Origin: Bacteroidia bacterium
GTDB lineage: Bacteria; Bacteroidota; Bacteroidia; J057
Length of the DNA stretch: 64,000 nt
Assembly: GCA_030430205.1 (NCBI GenBank)
Contig: JAUIGE010000001.1
Span: 1 to 64,000, forward strand
Reading direction: 5' to 3'
Part shown: positions 36,373 to 45,312 of the stretch, in pieces
How the letters are laid out: every line of letters starts with the position of its first letter
Position numbering within the stretch: the first letter of the stretch is position 1
Made by a program: the position numbers and the translations under genes
Notes under the pieces: model-generated
What the model saw: only the letters and a program-made list of their open reading frames with translations
Databases searched by the model: none
Told to the model about the DNA's origin: nothing

Positions 36373-36963
36373 TCAAGCAGTTAATTGTATTTGGTTAATG
36401 GAGTCTATGATTTCGAGTATTTGTGGACCATATTTTTTGACTTTATAAGGGCCCCAGCCGGGGATTTCTTCAAGTTGAGACAAGCTTTCGGGCCGATCCT
36501 GCACCACCCTTTGTATCGCATAGCTTGTCAGTACACGAAAGGGGGGCAGGGATTCTGTTTCGCAGATTTTTTGCCGCCAGGTCATCAAGCGATTGCGGAG
36601 CATATTTTCGTAAGGGCTGACCCTTAGCGCCTGTGACGAAACCGGCAATTCGGATGGGTATTGTAAAAACTTTCGGCCCGATTCGTTAAGCTGAAGCTTT
36701 TGGGAATCATTGTCATCGTATTCCAAAAATCCCAGCTTAAGGAGGTAGTTGATGAGGTTCAGTATGCGGTCGGGATAAACTCCCGACAATAAACCTAAAC
36801 CTGCAAGGGAGTGACTTTCTGGGGTTAGGGGAGCCTCACCCTTTAACAATTGGATGAGTGTATGTGTAGCGTATTTGCCTTCACCGACCAGGACGGTCTG
36901 AAGGATGGCAACTGCTTCATTGCGGATGTCGAGCATATGAATATGTAGATAAGCAGTAAGCAT
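36373..36963 (-). CDS. Standalone RQC-HRDC protein (RecQ C-terminal module without helicase)
   Basis: A protein of about 196 residues. Residues ~10-110 resemble the RecQ RQC winged-helix domain (AVAILQTVLVGEGKYATHTL; ILNLINYLLKLGFLEYDD; LNESGRKFL). Residues ~120-190 form an HRDC domain (YENMLRNRLMTWRQKICE; VLTSYAIQRVVQDRPESLSQL; PGWGPYKVKKYG). No helicase motif is present and there is no neighbouring RecQ fragment, so this looks like a free DNA-binding module rather than a truncation. The ATG at 36963 or 36936 is preferred over TTG 37005. Confidence 0.7.
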   Translation of the reverse strand: MLTAYLHIHMLDIRNEAVAILQTVLVGEGKYATHTLIQLLKGEAPLTPESHSLAGLGLLSGVYPDRILNLINYLLKLGFLEYDDNDSQKLQLNESGRKFLQYPSELPVSSQALRVSPYENMLRNRLMTWRQKICETESLPPFRVLTSYAIQRVVQDRPESLSQLEEIPGWGPYKVKKYGPQILEIIDSINQIQLTA

Positions 36964-37081
36964 CTTTCGTTTGACTCTTTTGACTGGTTGGCGTTTGTTT
37001 GACAATACAAATGTGGGAAATAGGATAAAAGTCCCTATGGAAATTTGTAGGGAAAAAGTAAGGGAGGAAAGGGGAGAATGG

Positions 37082-37104
37082 GCAGATGAGCAGATGAGCA
37101 GATG
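37082..37104. repeat. GCAGATGAGCAGATGAGCAGATG tract
   Basis: Three direct copies of GCAGATGA in the gap between the RQC-HRDC gene and the MATE stop. It is a short simple repeat of the same style as others in this window; no gene is visible in the gap. Confidence 0.7.
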
Positions 37105-37170
37105 TATACAATTGGCTGTAAGCCAGCGTGTTGGCTTTTGGACAAAAGAGACTGGCAGTAACTGAAAGGC

Positions 37171-38472
37171 CTAAAAATAAATAACTTTTTTTGCCATAAA
37201 ACTTAAAAAAAGACTGCGAGACAGCATAAAAGCACTCATTGCCAACCAAAGACCGTGGTTGCCCATAGAGGGAAAGGAAAGGTAATAGACGGGAAGAAAG
37301 ACGGCAAAGGTAGACAATATCATGGTGTACAATAAAGTGCGCGTAGCGACAGCGCCTATATAAATACCATCCCACAAAAAAGCGGCAGCACTCAGCAGCG
37401 GCAGCGCGATCATCCAGGGCAAATATACATTTGCCTCTCTCAACAGATGCTCCTGAGAGGTGAATACCTGCAACATCAGCGGCCCTGCCGCTGCATACAA
37501 GAGCGAAAACACCGCTCCAAGTCCCAGCCCCCACAGCATCAGCAGGCGAATCGCCTGCCGGAGTTTGTCGCCTTGGCGGCTCCCGACATAGCGACCCACG
37601 ATGCTTTCGGCGGCGAAAGCAAAGCCATCCACGCCATAAGAAATCAGAAATAACATCTGATTGAGGATTTTATTGACCGCCAGCGTCGTATTGCCCGCTT
37701 CTGCTGACTTGATGTCAAAAAAGGTGAAGGCAAAGGTGAGTGCCAGGGTACGAAAGAAGATGTCGCTATTGATGGAGAAAAAATGACGCAAAGCTGCTAT
37801 TTCCAAAAGCGCTTTCCGGATCCGGCGAAAGTGAAGGACTTCCTTCCAGTATCGCATGCGCATCAGGACAAGGCAAAGGGCTAAGCCCACATATTGGGCG
37901 AGGAGGGTGCCATAAGCCACCCCATCAGATGTCATCTCCATGCCTTTGACAAACCAAAGGCTGAATACAATATTGCTGATCGTAACAGCGAGAGTCAGGA
38001 TGAGGGGAAAGCGGGCATTTTGCATGCCCAGAAACCAGCCTTTGAAGGCAAAAAGACTGAGCGCCGCAGGAGCGGCGAGGATACGAATGAAGAAATAATC
38101 CGCCGCAAGGCGCTCTGTATCGGCTTCTCCGTCGATCATGTGATCGAAGGCCAGTGTGACTATGCCTTCCCGAAACACCAGCACCAGCCCGGCTGCAATC
38201 AGGGCTACGCCCAAAGCCCTGAATAAAGTAAGGGTTACCGTATCATGATCCTTCCTGCCGTAAGCCTGTGCCACTAGCCCGGTAGTACCCATGCGGATAA
38301 ATCCTAATCCCCAATATATGATGGCAAAAATAGTTGCCCCTAAACCGATAGCGCCTATATAGACTTCGTCGTCAAGGTGGCCCATCAGGGCTGTATCCAC
38401 GATTCCTTGTAAAGGAATAGCGAGATTGCTAAAGATGTTGGGTATGGCTAAGCGAAGGATGCGCTTATTCAA
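37171..38472 (-). CDS. MATE-family efflux transporter (DinF-like)
   Basis: A 433-residue polytopic protein with about 12 helices; the first reads RILRLAIPNIFSNLAIPLQGIVDTALMGHL, typical of the DinF subfamily. It probably exports organic cations by antiport. The start is a TTG at 38472 whose TTGA overlaps the TGA stop of the kelch/T9SS gene; the next Met (residue 30) is too far in. Translational coupling to a secreted kelch protein is unusual. Confidence 0.85.
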   Translation of the reverse strand: MNKRILRLAIPNIFSNLAIPLQGIVDTALMGHLDDEVYIGAIGLGATIFAIIYWGLGFIRMGTTGLVAQAYGRKDHDTVTLTLFRALGVALIAAGLVLVFREGIVTLAFDHMIDGEADTERLAADYFFIRILAAPAALSLFAFKGWFLGMQNARFPLILTLAVTISNIVFSLWFVKGMEMTSDGVAYGTLLAQYVGLALCLVLMRMRYWKEVLHFRRIRKALLEIAALRHFFSINSDIFFRTLALTFAFTFFDIKSAEAGNTTLAVNKILNQMLFLISYGVDGFAFAAESIVGRYVGSRQGDKLRQAIRLLMLWGLGLGAVFSLLYAAAGPLMLQVFTSQEHLLREANVYLPWMIALPLLSAAAFLWDGIYIGAVATRTLLYTMILSTFAVFLPVYYLSFPSMGNHGLWLAMSAFMLSRSLFLSFMAKKVIYF

Positions 38473-40352
38473 TGGATGATGACCTTAGAGGTAAATTGGC
38501 CCAGGCCACTTTGTGCCCTTATCATATAACAACCTGCCGGTAACTTACTGACATCCAGGTGAAAAAGATAGGCACCCTGATGCCACTTTTGTGTTGACTG
38601 GGCAACGAGTTTTCCTTTCAGGCTATAGATTTTCAGGCTACAATTACCTGCATCCTCGGTTTTGATCCGGACATTCAGCCGGGTATCAGCCGGATTGGGG
38701 AAAAGACTGATTTCGTTGAAAAAAGCGTCCAGGTAGACAGATTCAATTTTTGAAAAAGTGCTGTGACCATCCTGGTCTATCATCCGAAGTCTGTAAAAAA
38801 GCTGGCCGTCTGCCAAATGTTCAACAGGGTCCTCCTGCATATAGCTAGCGCCATGTTCTCCTTTTCCCTTCAGGCGAGCTACTTCATGGAAGCCGTTTTC
38901 ACTTGCATGGCGGCGCTCGATGACAAAATAATCATGGTTGACTTCTTCTTCTGTTTGCCACTGTAAAAGCACTTTTTCCCGGGATGCTACCTCTGCTCCA
39001 AAAGAGCTTAAGACCACCGGAAAACTACTTCCCACAACATTCAGCGTGATATTTAGAGTTGCAGACTGATAGCCCTGCGGGGAGCCAGAAGGGCTTTCAT
39101 TGGCAGGGAGATTGAAGTAGTAGGTAGTATTTGCCGAAAGGTTGGTCGCATCTATAGAAAGGGTAACCTCTTGTGAAGTAGGTGATGTAGTGGTATTGCT
39201 GGTCTGTGTTCCTACCAGCCAGGAAGGGGCATTGGACACATCCAGATCGAAGGGCGTGGAGCCGGTGATGGTATAAATCATCACTTTTTTATCTACTTGT
39301 GTGCCCTGAGGCACAGCAATGGTCAATTGTGAAGGGCTAAATCCCAGCTTCTTTTGAGTAGAGCGGACGATGTCAAACATATAGGTCGCACTTTGCGGGT
39401 TGGTATAACCGTATTCGCCCCCATGTGCCAGGATAAATTTATTACCAATGATATTCGCTGCGGGGTTTGTCAGGAAGGTCGGCATATCACAGAGTGTATC
39501 CCATACTTGTGTTTCGGGATTATAAGTCAGGATACTTTTAAGTAGAGCTGGACAACAGGGAGAGGTATTTCCTCCTGTAATCACCATCAAGCCATCAATG
39601 GCAAAAGTGCCTGTCTCTATATGTGACCTCACCTCTGGCAGGCTGTCTATTAGATGCCAGCTATTTTCGATAGGATCATACATATAGAGCTCTTTTTTAT
39701 CAATGGTAGTATCGGGACCATCATGGCCTATCTGCCCGCCTGCAATGTAAATTTTCCCTCGCATACTGGCGTATCCTACATGATCCCGTGGTTCAGGCGG
39801 TCTGGCGGCCGTGAGGGTGTCCCAGCCTGCGGCGGTATTTTGCAGATCATATACCATGTGATGGTCATTCATAGAGGAACGATCGGACTTGAGCCCTCCA
39901 ATTACATGAATTTTGCGCCCCAGCAAGACTGCTGCTCCCGAAGCATGCGCCTCAGGCAGGCTTGGTCCATAGCGCCAGCTATTCGAAGTTGGATTATAAA
40001 TTTGAATTGTATCGGTCGATGGACCACCATGATTGCCAACAAAGCCTCCGATCAGCCATATCTCCCCATCTATCACCACAGCGTCGGTATGGGTTACCCC
40101 CAAAGGCATAGAGGCTTTGACCGTCCACTGTCCATTTGAGCCGACAAAAGGGTCAAAAACCTCAACGGTATTGGTGATTTGGGTACCATTGATAAAGCCA
40201 TAGAAAACATACATTTTGTTGTTGACAACGACACTTATGCCTTCGACCTGGGCATGACTGGAAGGGCTAGCGCCAAACCATCCGCAACTTGTTTGCGCAA
40301 AAAGGTGGGTGCCAATAAAAAGTAAAATGGTGAGAATAAAGCTACGAATCAT
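38469..40352 (-). CDS. T9SS-secreted kelch-repeat protein
   Basis: A 627-residue protein with a signal peptide (MIRSFILTILLFIGTHLFA). Residues ~35-330 contain about six kelch repeats (NNKMYVFYGF ... VEVFDP; GEIWLIGGF ... IQIYNP; GRKIHVIGGL; GKIYIAGGQI; GLMVITGGNT), a six-bladed propeller. A beta-sandwich region of the BACON type follows, then an FnIII-like part. A T9SS sorting domain ends the protein (SLFPNPADTRLNVRI ... AGCYMIRAQSGLGQFTSKVIIH). Probably a surface carbohydrate- or protein-binding protein. Its stop overlaps the start of the MATE gene. Confidence 0.82.
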   Translation of the reverse strand: MIRSFILTILLFIGTHLFAQTSCGWFGASPSSHAQVEGISVVVNNKMYVFYGFINGTQITNTVEVFDPFVGSNGQWTVKASMPLGVTHTDAVVIDGEIWLIGGFVGNHGGPSTDTIQIYNPTSNSWRYGPSLPEAHASGAAVLLGRKIHVIGGLKSDRSSMNDHHMVYDLQNTAAGWDTLTAARPPEPRDHVGYASMRGKIYIAGGQIGHDGPDTTIDKKELYMYDPIENSWHLIDSLPEVRSHIETGTFAIDGLMVITGGNTSPCCPALLKSILTYNPETQVWDTLCDMPTFLTNPAANIIGNKFILAHGGEYGYTNPQSATYMFDIVRSTQKKLGFSPSQLTIAVPQGTQVDKKVMIYTITGSTPFDLDVSNAPSWLVGTQTSNTTTSPTSQEVTLSIDATNLSANTTYYFNLPANESPSGSPQGYQSATLNITLNVVGSSFPVVLSSFGAEVASREKVLLQWQTEEEVNHDYFVIERRHASENGFHEVARLKGKGEHGASYMQEDPVEHLADGQLFYRLRMIDQDGHSTFSKIESVYLDAFFNEISLFPNPADTRLNVRIKTEDAGNCSLKIYSLKGKLVAQSTQKWHQGAYLFHLDVSKLPAGCYMIRAQSGLGQFTSKVIIH

Positions 40353-40559
40353 CTTTTATACTTAGTTTTGGGAAGAAGCACCATATATGCAAAATATATG
40401 CTTGCTCAAAAAAATGAGTTGGAATGGTTAGAGCAAGATGAGTTCCAAAAAATGGAATTAGCTTTTCTATTTTACAAAGGTAGCCCTAAACAGAGCAAAC
40501 AGCAATAGGATTTTGAGCGAAAGTTTGGCTTCCTTTTCTCTTCAATTCAAATGCTTCCC

Positions 40560-40567
40560 TATCTTTG
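40560..40567 (+). promoter_or_regulatory. -7 promoter element just before the gmk ATG
   Basis: TATCTTTG (40560-40567) matches TAnnTTTG and lies only 3 bases before the ATG at 40571. Transcription from it would give a leaderless or near-leaderless mRNA. The expected -33 region is T/C-rich without a clear TTG. Confidence 0.35.
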
Positions 40568-40570
40568 CAC

Positions 40571-41170
40571 ATGGATTCAAAAAACAGCCGGATTTTTATA
40601 TTCTCCGCTCCCAGCGGCGCAGGCAAAACAACCATTGTCAGAAAAGTAAAAGAGCATTTTGGCAATATGGGATTCTCCGTTTCGGCGACCACGCGCCACA
40701 CTCGCAAAAACGAGGTTGAGGGGGTAGATTATTATTTTATTTCCGCAGAAGAATTTAGGAAAAAAATAGCGAAAGGGGCCTTCCTCGAATGGGAAGAGGT
40801 ATATGATGGCTTATTTTATGGGACCTTGAAATCCGAAGTAGAGCGCTTGAGAAAAGAAGGAAAGCATGTGCTTTTTGATGTAGATGTGCAGGGCGGAATC
40901 AATATTAAAAAATACTATGGGGAAGAAGCTGTGAGCTTTTTCATCCAGCCTCCCCATGTAGAAGCCCTCAGGCTACGCCTGCAAAAGCGCGGCACAGACA
41001 GTGCCGAAGACATTGAGAGACGCTGCCAAAAGGCAGCCTCCGAGCTGCGATTTGCCCCCCAATTTGACCACATCATCATGAATGATGTCCTGGAAACTGC
41101 CGTTGCAGAAGTTTTTCAAATCATTGAAAAGAACTCCTCACACTCTCAGATAACGGAATCTCAGGACTGA
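40571..41170 (+). CDS. gmk: Guanylate kinase
   Basis: A 199-residue enzyme converting GMP to GDP with ATP. The P-loop is APSGAGKTTIV near residue 13; GMP-binding residues are in SVSATTRHTRKNEVEGVDYYF and FLEWEEVYDGLFYGT. Length is normal. The ATG at 40571 fits the family start better than the TTG at 40565. Its 3' end overlaps the convergent PPOX-family gene by 50 bases, an unusually long tail-to-tail overlap. Confidence 0.95.
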   Translation: MDSKNSRIFIFSAPSGAGKTTIVRKVKEHFGNMGFSVSATTRHTRKNEVEGVDYYFISAEEFRKKIAKGAFLEWEEVYDGLFYGTLKSEVERLRKEGKHVLFDVDVQGGINIKKYYGEEAVSFFIQPPHVEALRLRLQKRGTDSAEDIERRCQKAASELRFAPQFDHIIMNDVLETAVAEVFQIIEKNSSHSQITESQD

Positions 41171-41771
41171 GTTGCTCATCGGCCTGCGGATCTCCGATAT
41201 GGAAGTGATAAGGCAGCACTCCTGCCCAAATAGGCAATTCATAATCTGCCGGTGCATCCACAGGGCCTCCTGTGCGGATCTTCGCAGATGCCTGCTCGAT
41301 TTCCATTTCCAATACGGTCGTAGCTTTTAGCTCATTCTCGGATGGCTCGCGACACTCCTCCCAGCGGCCGGGCAGGAGATGGTCTGATATGACTTTCAGC
41401 GCATGGTTTTTGGCAGCATTCCCCCCGATTTTTTTCAATTTCCCAAAAGCCACCACAGAACGGTAGTTCATGGAATGGTGAAAAGCAGAGCGCGCCAGCA
41501 CGAGGCCATCTATATGGGTGACCGTCAGGCAGGCCTGAGGCGCTTTTTCCAAATGCTCCAGCATGCGGCTCTGCACGGCACCGTGTATATAGAGCTTATC
41601 ACCCTCCCGACCAAATAAGGTCGGAATCACAAAGGGTTGCCCCTCCACACTAAAGCCCAGGTGGCAATGCCTGGCTGCGTCCAGAATAGGATAGACCGTC
41701 TCACGGTCATAATGGCCCCGCTTGGCTACGCGGCGAACCTGGTTTCGATCTGAGATGGGATAGGATGACAT
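41121..41771 (-). CDS. PPOX-class flavin-dependent protein (pyridoxamine 5'-phosphate oxidase family)
   Basis: A 216-residue split-barrel flavoprotein related to PdxH-like and heme/F420-dependent reductases (GFSVEGQPFVIPTLFGREGDKLYIHG; ACLTVTHIDGLVLARSAFHHSMNYRSVVAFG). It likely binds FMN and acts on a small ligand. It is divergently transcribed from a MocR-type regulator, a gene pair commonly linked to vitamin B6 metabolism. The frame continues to 41939 through a repeat tract; the ATG at 41771 is the start. The last 50 bases overlap gmk on the other strand. Confidence 0.8.
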   Translation of the reverse strand: MSSYPISDRNQVRRVAKRGHYDRETVYPILDAARHCHLGFSVEGQPFVIPTLFGREGDKLYIHGAVQSRMLEHLEKAPQACLTVTHIDGLVLARSAFHHSMNYRSVVAFGKLKKIGGNAAKNHALKVISDHLLPGRWEECREPSENELKATTVLEMEIEQASAKIRTGGPVDAPADYELPIWAGVLPYHFHIGDPQADEQLSPEIPLSESVRSSFQ

Positions 41772-41780
41772 AAGAATGGA

Positions 41781-41864
41781 GGTTTCGGGTTCCGGGTTCC
41801 GGGTTCCGGGTTTCGGGTTTGGAATGGTTCTCGAAACTCGAAACCCCAAACTCGAAACCCTCTC
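41781..41864. repeat. GGGTTTCGGGTTCC repeats in inverted arrangement
   Basis: Bases 41781-41820 repeat GGTTTCGGGTTCCGGGTT, and 41829-41864 carry the complementary CGAAACTCGAAACC form, so the region could fold into a long hairpin. It lies in the divergent promoter gap between the PPOX gene and the MocR regulator and belongs to the same family as the tract at 21535-21660. Confidence 0.8.
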
Positions 41865-41941
41865 CCTTTCTTTTCCGTCAAAAGTACTATTCATCCGGAG
41901 GGTATAAGTCCTCCGATTTTTGTAGCTTAACTGGTCCACTT

Positions 41942-43429
41942 ATGTACCCCTGGAAAACCCTCCTTACCCCCAATCGGGAATTACCTACCCCCGTTTACCT
42001 CCAGCTCGCCAATGCTGTCATCCAGGAGATATCGGCTGGGCGAATCCATGCCGGGCAAAAATTGCCGGGAACACGCGCATTGGCAGAATTGATTGGGATA
42101 AACCGAAAAACGGTCATCATTGCTTTTGAGGAACTTGTGGCGCAAGGCTGGTTGGAGTTGCAGCCGTCAAGAGGCGCTTTTGTTTCGGAAAAATTGCCGC
42201 TGGACCGCTACCGACCTATCGGTGAGCCTGCTTCAGAAGAAGTGAATGCCGAAACGGCTTTTGACCTGGAAGTAGATACCTCTCTTCCTATCTTAGAGAA
42301 GAAACCTCAGAAAAGCATCAATTTTACGGACGGTACGCCCGATGTGAGGCTGGCCCCTATGGACAGCCTGTATCGGCATTGCCGGTTTTTTGCGCGTACG
42401 CGCATGACCACGCGCTACCTCACCTACGGTGATGTGCAGGGAGAAGTCCACCTGCGGACCGAGCTCGCCAATTACCTCAATGAGACCCGTGGTCTCAGGT
42501 GCAAAGCGGAAAATGTCTTTATCTCCCGGGGGAGCCAGATGTCCATTTTTTTGAGCTTCAAAGCCTTGCTCAGGCCAGGCGATGTTGTGATTGTAGGGGA
42601 AAGCAATTATCCGGTCGTAGATCAGGTCGTGGAGCATTTGGGAGGGAAGCTGCTGCGTGTTCCGGTGGATGAAGAAGGCGTGCAGGTAGAGGAAATCCGG
42701 AGAATATGCCATCAGGAAAAGGTGCGGGCCGTTTACCTTACCCCACATCACCATTTTCCGACTACCGTCACCCTCAGCGCCCAAAGGCGTATCCAACTGC
42801 TGGAATATGCCCACATTCACCGTTTTGCGGTGATCGAAGATGATTACGATTACGACTTTCACTATGCTTCCAGCCCGATGCTGCCCATGGCCAGTCTGGA
42901 CCGCAGTGGCTCGGTGATTTACCTGGGTTCTTTTAGTAAAATAATCGCTCCTGCCGTGCGCATCGGCTACCTCGTAGCGCCGCTCAATATGATCGAAGCG
43001 CTCAATCGCCTGCGCAAAATCATCGACCGCCAGGGCGACTCGGTGATGGAGCGTGCCCTCGCAGAGATGCTGCGGGAAGGCGAAGTGCAGCGGCATATCA
43101 AGAAATCCCTGAAGGTCTATCATGCCCGCAGGGATTATCTGTGTCAAAAGCTGCAGGCGGAATTAGGCGAATGGATAAACTTCAGGCCGCCTTCTGGCGG
43201 CATGGCGATATGGGCGCATTTTGCGCCGGAGATCGACCTCAAGCTCGTTGCTGCCTATATGAAGGAGGAAGGCATCCTTCTCAGTCTGCGAGAAAATTGG
43301 GACTACAAAAACAACGGCATTCGCCTCGGATTTGCCTCCGTCAATAAGGATGAGATAGACCGCATCGTATCCACGATGAAGCAGGCTATCGCCGCCTTTG
43401 GCATTCAATCCGCCAAAACGGCCAGGTAA
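41942..43429 (+). CDS. MocR/PdxR-family regulator (GntR-type HTH fused to aminotransferase-like domain)
   Basis: A 495-residue protein. Residues ~15-80 form a GntR winged helix (PVYLQLANAVIQEISAGRI; LAELIGINRKTVIIAFEELVAQGW). Residues ~120-490 are a class I aminotransferase-like domain with PLP lysine context (YLGSFSKIIAPAVRIGYLVAP) and the EDDYDYDF motif. Such regulators sense PLP or amino acids. The divergent PPOX gene is its probable target, with the repeat-filled gap as the likely operator region. The ATG at 41942 is used. Its end overlaps the next gene by 44 bases. Confidence 0.85.
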   Translation: MYPWKTLLTPNRELPTPVYLQLANAVIQEISAGRIHAGQKLPGTRALAELIGINRKTVIIAFEELVAQGWLELQPSRGAFVSEKLPLDRYRPIGEPASEEVNAETAFDLEVDTSLPILEKKPQKSINFTDGTPDVRLAPMDSLYRHCRFFARTRMTTRYLTYGDVQGEVHLRTELANYLNETRGLRCKAENVFISRGSQMSIFLSFKALLRPGDVVIVGESNYPVVDQVVEHLGGKLLRVPVDEEGVQVEEIRRICHQEKVRAVYLTPHHHFPTTVTLSAQRRIQLLEYAHIHRFAVIEDDYDYDFHYASSPMLPMASLDRSGSVIYLGSFSKIIAPAVRIGYLVAPLNMIEALNRLRKIIDRQGDSVMERALAEMLREGEVQRHIKKSLKVYHARRDYLCQKLQAELGEWINFRPPSGGMAIWAHFAPEIDLKLVAAYMKEEGILLSLRENWDYKNNGIRLGFASVNKDEIDRIVSTMKQAIAAFGIQSAKTAR

Positions 43430-43976
43430 ATTGCCCATCCGTGCTTATCCATTTCCCTTCCCACTTAAATCCCTTTTCTGATATATCATAAAAGGTCAGG
43501 ACTGAATTTCCCTCCATGCCATTAGGAGCTTTTTGCTCCTTTTTGAGGACCATCTTTTGACTTTCTTCATCCCAGGCTCCCAGCCAGACGCCTGGCGCTG
43601 TCGTGACGCCCGGAAAACTGAAATAGGTTACCACCCACTGCTGAGAAGTCGTATCGTACTGACGTACGCTTGAAGATGCGAGTCCGCCTTCTTTCCAGCT
43701 AAAGTCCTGTATGCCTGTACCATTGAGGATATACTTCGCCATCCATACCATGGCCACGCTATCCTGCCAACTGCCATCGGGATTGCGATTGACGCTTTTA
43801 CAGTCACAGACATTGACCATAAAATCAAATTGCTTTAGCTCCCTGGGGGCTGCTGGATTGTAACTGCCGCGGGGCTGCAAATCGTTGGGCTCATACTGGC
43901 TATCAGCGGGTGACACCTGAGCGAAAGCAGGCAGCAGGGCAAAGCTGAGGATGCAGGAAAGTAAAAATTTGTTCAT
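43386..43976 (-). CDS. Secreted protein of unknown function (DUF1579-like)
   Basis: A 196-residue protein with a signal peptide (MNKFLLSCILSFALLPAFA) from the ATG at 43976. The mature part is lipocalin-like in pattern (FDFMVNVCDCKSVNRNPDGSW; GVWLGAWDEESQKMVL; KGFKWEGKWISTDGQFTW), resembling DUF1579-type proteins. Role unknown. It converges on the MocR gene, with 44 bases of overlap. Confidence 0.6.
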   Translation of the reverse strand: MNKFLLSCILSFALLPAFAQVSPADSQYEPNDLQPRGSYNPAAPRELKQFDFMVNVCDCKSVNRNPDGSWQDSVAMVWMAKYILNGTGIQDFSWKEGGLASSSVRQYDTTSQQWVVTYFSFPGVTTAPGVWLGAWDEESQKMVLKKEQKAPNGMEGNSVLTFYDISEKGFKWEGKWISTDGQFTWPFWRIECQRRR

Positions 43977-44095
43977 AATTGCTTTTTTGCAAAAGCTACA
44001 GCAGGCAAAGCTTTTCCACCACCCATAAAAGGGTAGTTTATCAAAAAACAGTAGATTTAGGGATAATTCATCAGAAGCACATTTAATCCAGAGAA

Positions 44096-45304
44096 ATGTC
44101 AACTTCCATGTCGGATCAGAAAATGTTACAGTTCGAGATATTCAAAGGTTTCGAAGCGGAAGAGGTCCGGCAAATAACCAATCTGAGTGAGATTCAACTG
44201 CTGAAACCTGGGGAAATCCTCATCAGCCCGGGCCAGACCAATGAGACCCTTTTTTTGGTGATAGAAGGCATACTCCAGATCGTTCTCGAAAAGGATGGAA
44301 CCCGTTTTTCCATTCCTATCCATGCAGGTGAGTGCCTGGGGGAGATGTCCCTGCTGATGGAGCGGCCTACCTCGGCGCTGGTGATGGCTCTGGAAAATTG
44401 TCAGGTTCTTTGTATTCCCGGAAATACTTTTTGGGACCATATCATGCGAACGCGTCAGGGCGCGCGTAACCTGATGAGCCTGATGGCTGCCCGCCTGCAA
44501 AGAACCAACCATGCCCTGATAAAGGAGGCAGAAGAACAAATAAAGTACAGGCATCTTGAAAAAGAGCTGGAAACGGCAGGTAAAATACAGTCTAATATTG
44601 TTCCTGATGGAAGTCAACTTTTTCCGCATCGGCCAGAAGTCGACGCTTTTGCTTTGATCGAGCAGGCCCGCGAAGTAGGAGGCGATTTTTACGATGCACT
44701 GGCTCTGGACAATGATCATGTTTATATCGCTGTGGGCGATGTGTCGGGGAAAGGAATGCCTGCGGCACTTTTTATGGTCCGAACCTTTACTTTTCTCCGC
44801 CTGTTGATCAGCAACAATCCGGGTTTTGAAGATGTCATCCCGGCGCTCAATCGTTTGCTTGCAAAAAAAAATGAAGACATGATGTTTGTCAGCATCTTTG
44901 CCGGCATCCTCAATTTGCGCACAGGCAACCTCCGCTATGTCAATGCAGGGCATAATCCTCCTTTTGCATCCCTTGGAGGAGAGAAATACCACCTACTGGC
45001 CGCTGCCAATGCACCGCTGGTGGGCATCATGGATGAGGCTCAATTTCCTATCAATGAATTGAATATGCTGCCTGGTGATTCTCTGATCCTATATACCGAT
45101 GGCGTACCTGAGGCTACCAATGCTGAAATGCAGATGTTTGAAACAGATCAGATGCAAAAGATTCTGAATCAGCAAGCATACCCTTCCATGAAGGATTTGG
45201 TGAATTCGCTTCATCGGGCCATCGAAACATTTGTCTCCCATGCGCCTCAGCATGACGATTTCACGGCATTCGCTTTTCGGTATCTGAAACCCAAGCAAGC
45301 TTAA
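44096..45304 (+). CDS. Cyclic nucleotide-binding/PP2C (SpoIIE-type) phosphatase
   Basis: A 402-residue cytoplasmic protein. A cNMP-binding domain (residues ~10-125; FKGFEAEEVRQITNLSEIQLL, AGECLGEMSLLMERPTSALVMAL) is joined by a helical linker (~125-165) to a SpoIIE/PP2C-like phosphatase domain (residues ~165-400; EVGGDFYDA, GDVSGKGMPAALFM, NAGHNPP, YTDGVPEA, DDFTAFAFR). It probably dephosphorylates an anti-sigma antagonist or similar protein in response to a ligand. No partner anti-sigma antagonist gene is seen next to it. Confidence 0.88.
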   Translation: MSTSMSDQKMLQFEIFKGFEAEEVRQITNLSEIQLLKPGEILISPGQTNETLFLVIEGILQIVLEKDGTRFSIPIHAGECLGEMSLLMERPTSALVMALENCQVLCIPGNTFWDHIMRTRQGARNLMSLMAARLQRTNHALIKEAEEQIKYRHLEKELETAGKIQSNIVPDGSQLFPHRPEVDAFALIEQAREVGGDFYDALALDNDHVYIAVGDVSGKGMPAALFMVRTFTFLRLLISNNPGFEDVIPALNRLLAKKNEDMMFVSIFAGILNLRTGNLRYVNAGHNPPFASLGGEKYHLLAAANAPLVGIMDEAQFPINELNMLPGDSLILYTDGVPEATNAEMQMFETDQMQKILNQQAYPSMKDLVNSLHRAIETFVSHAPQHDDFTAFAFRYLKPKQA

Positions 45305-45312
45305 GGGCCGGA

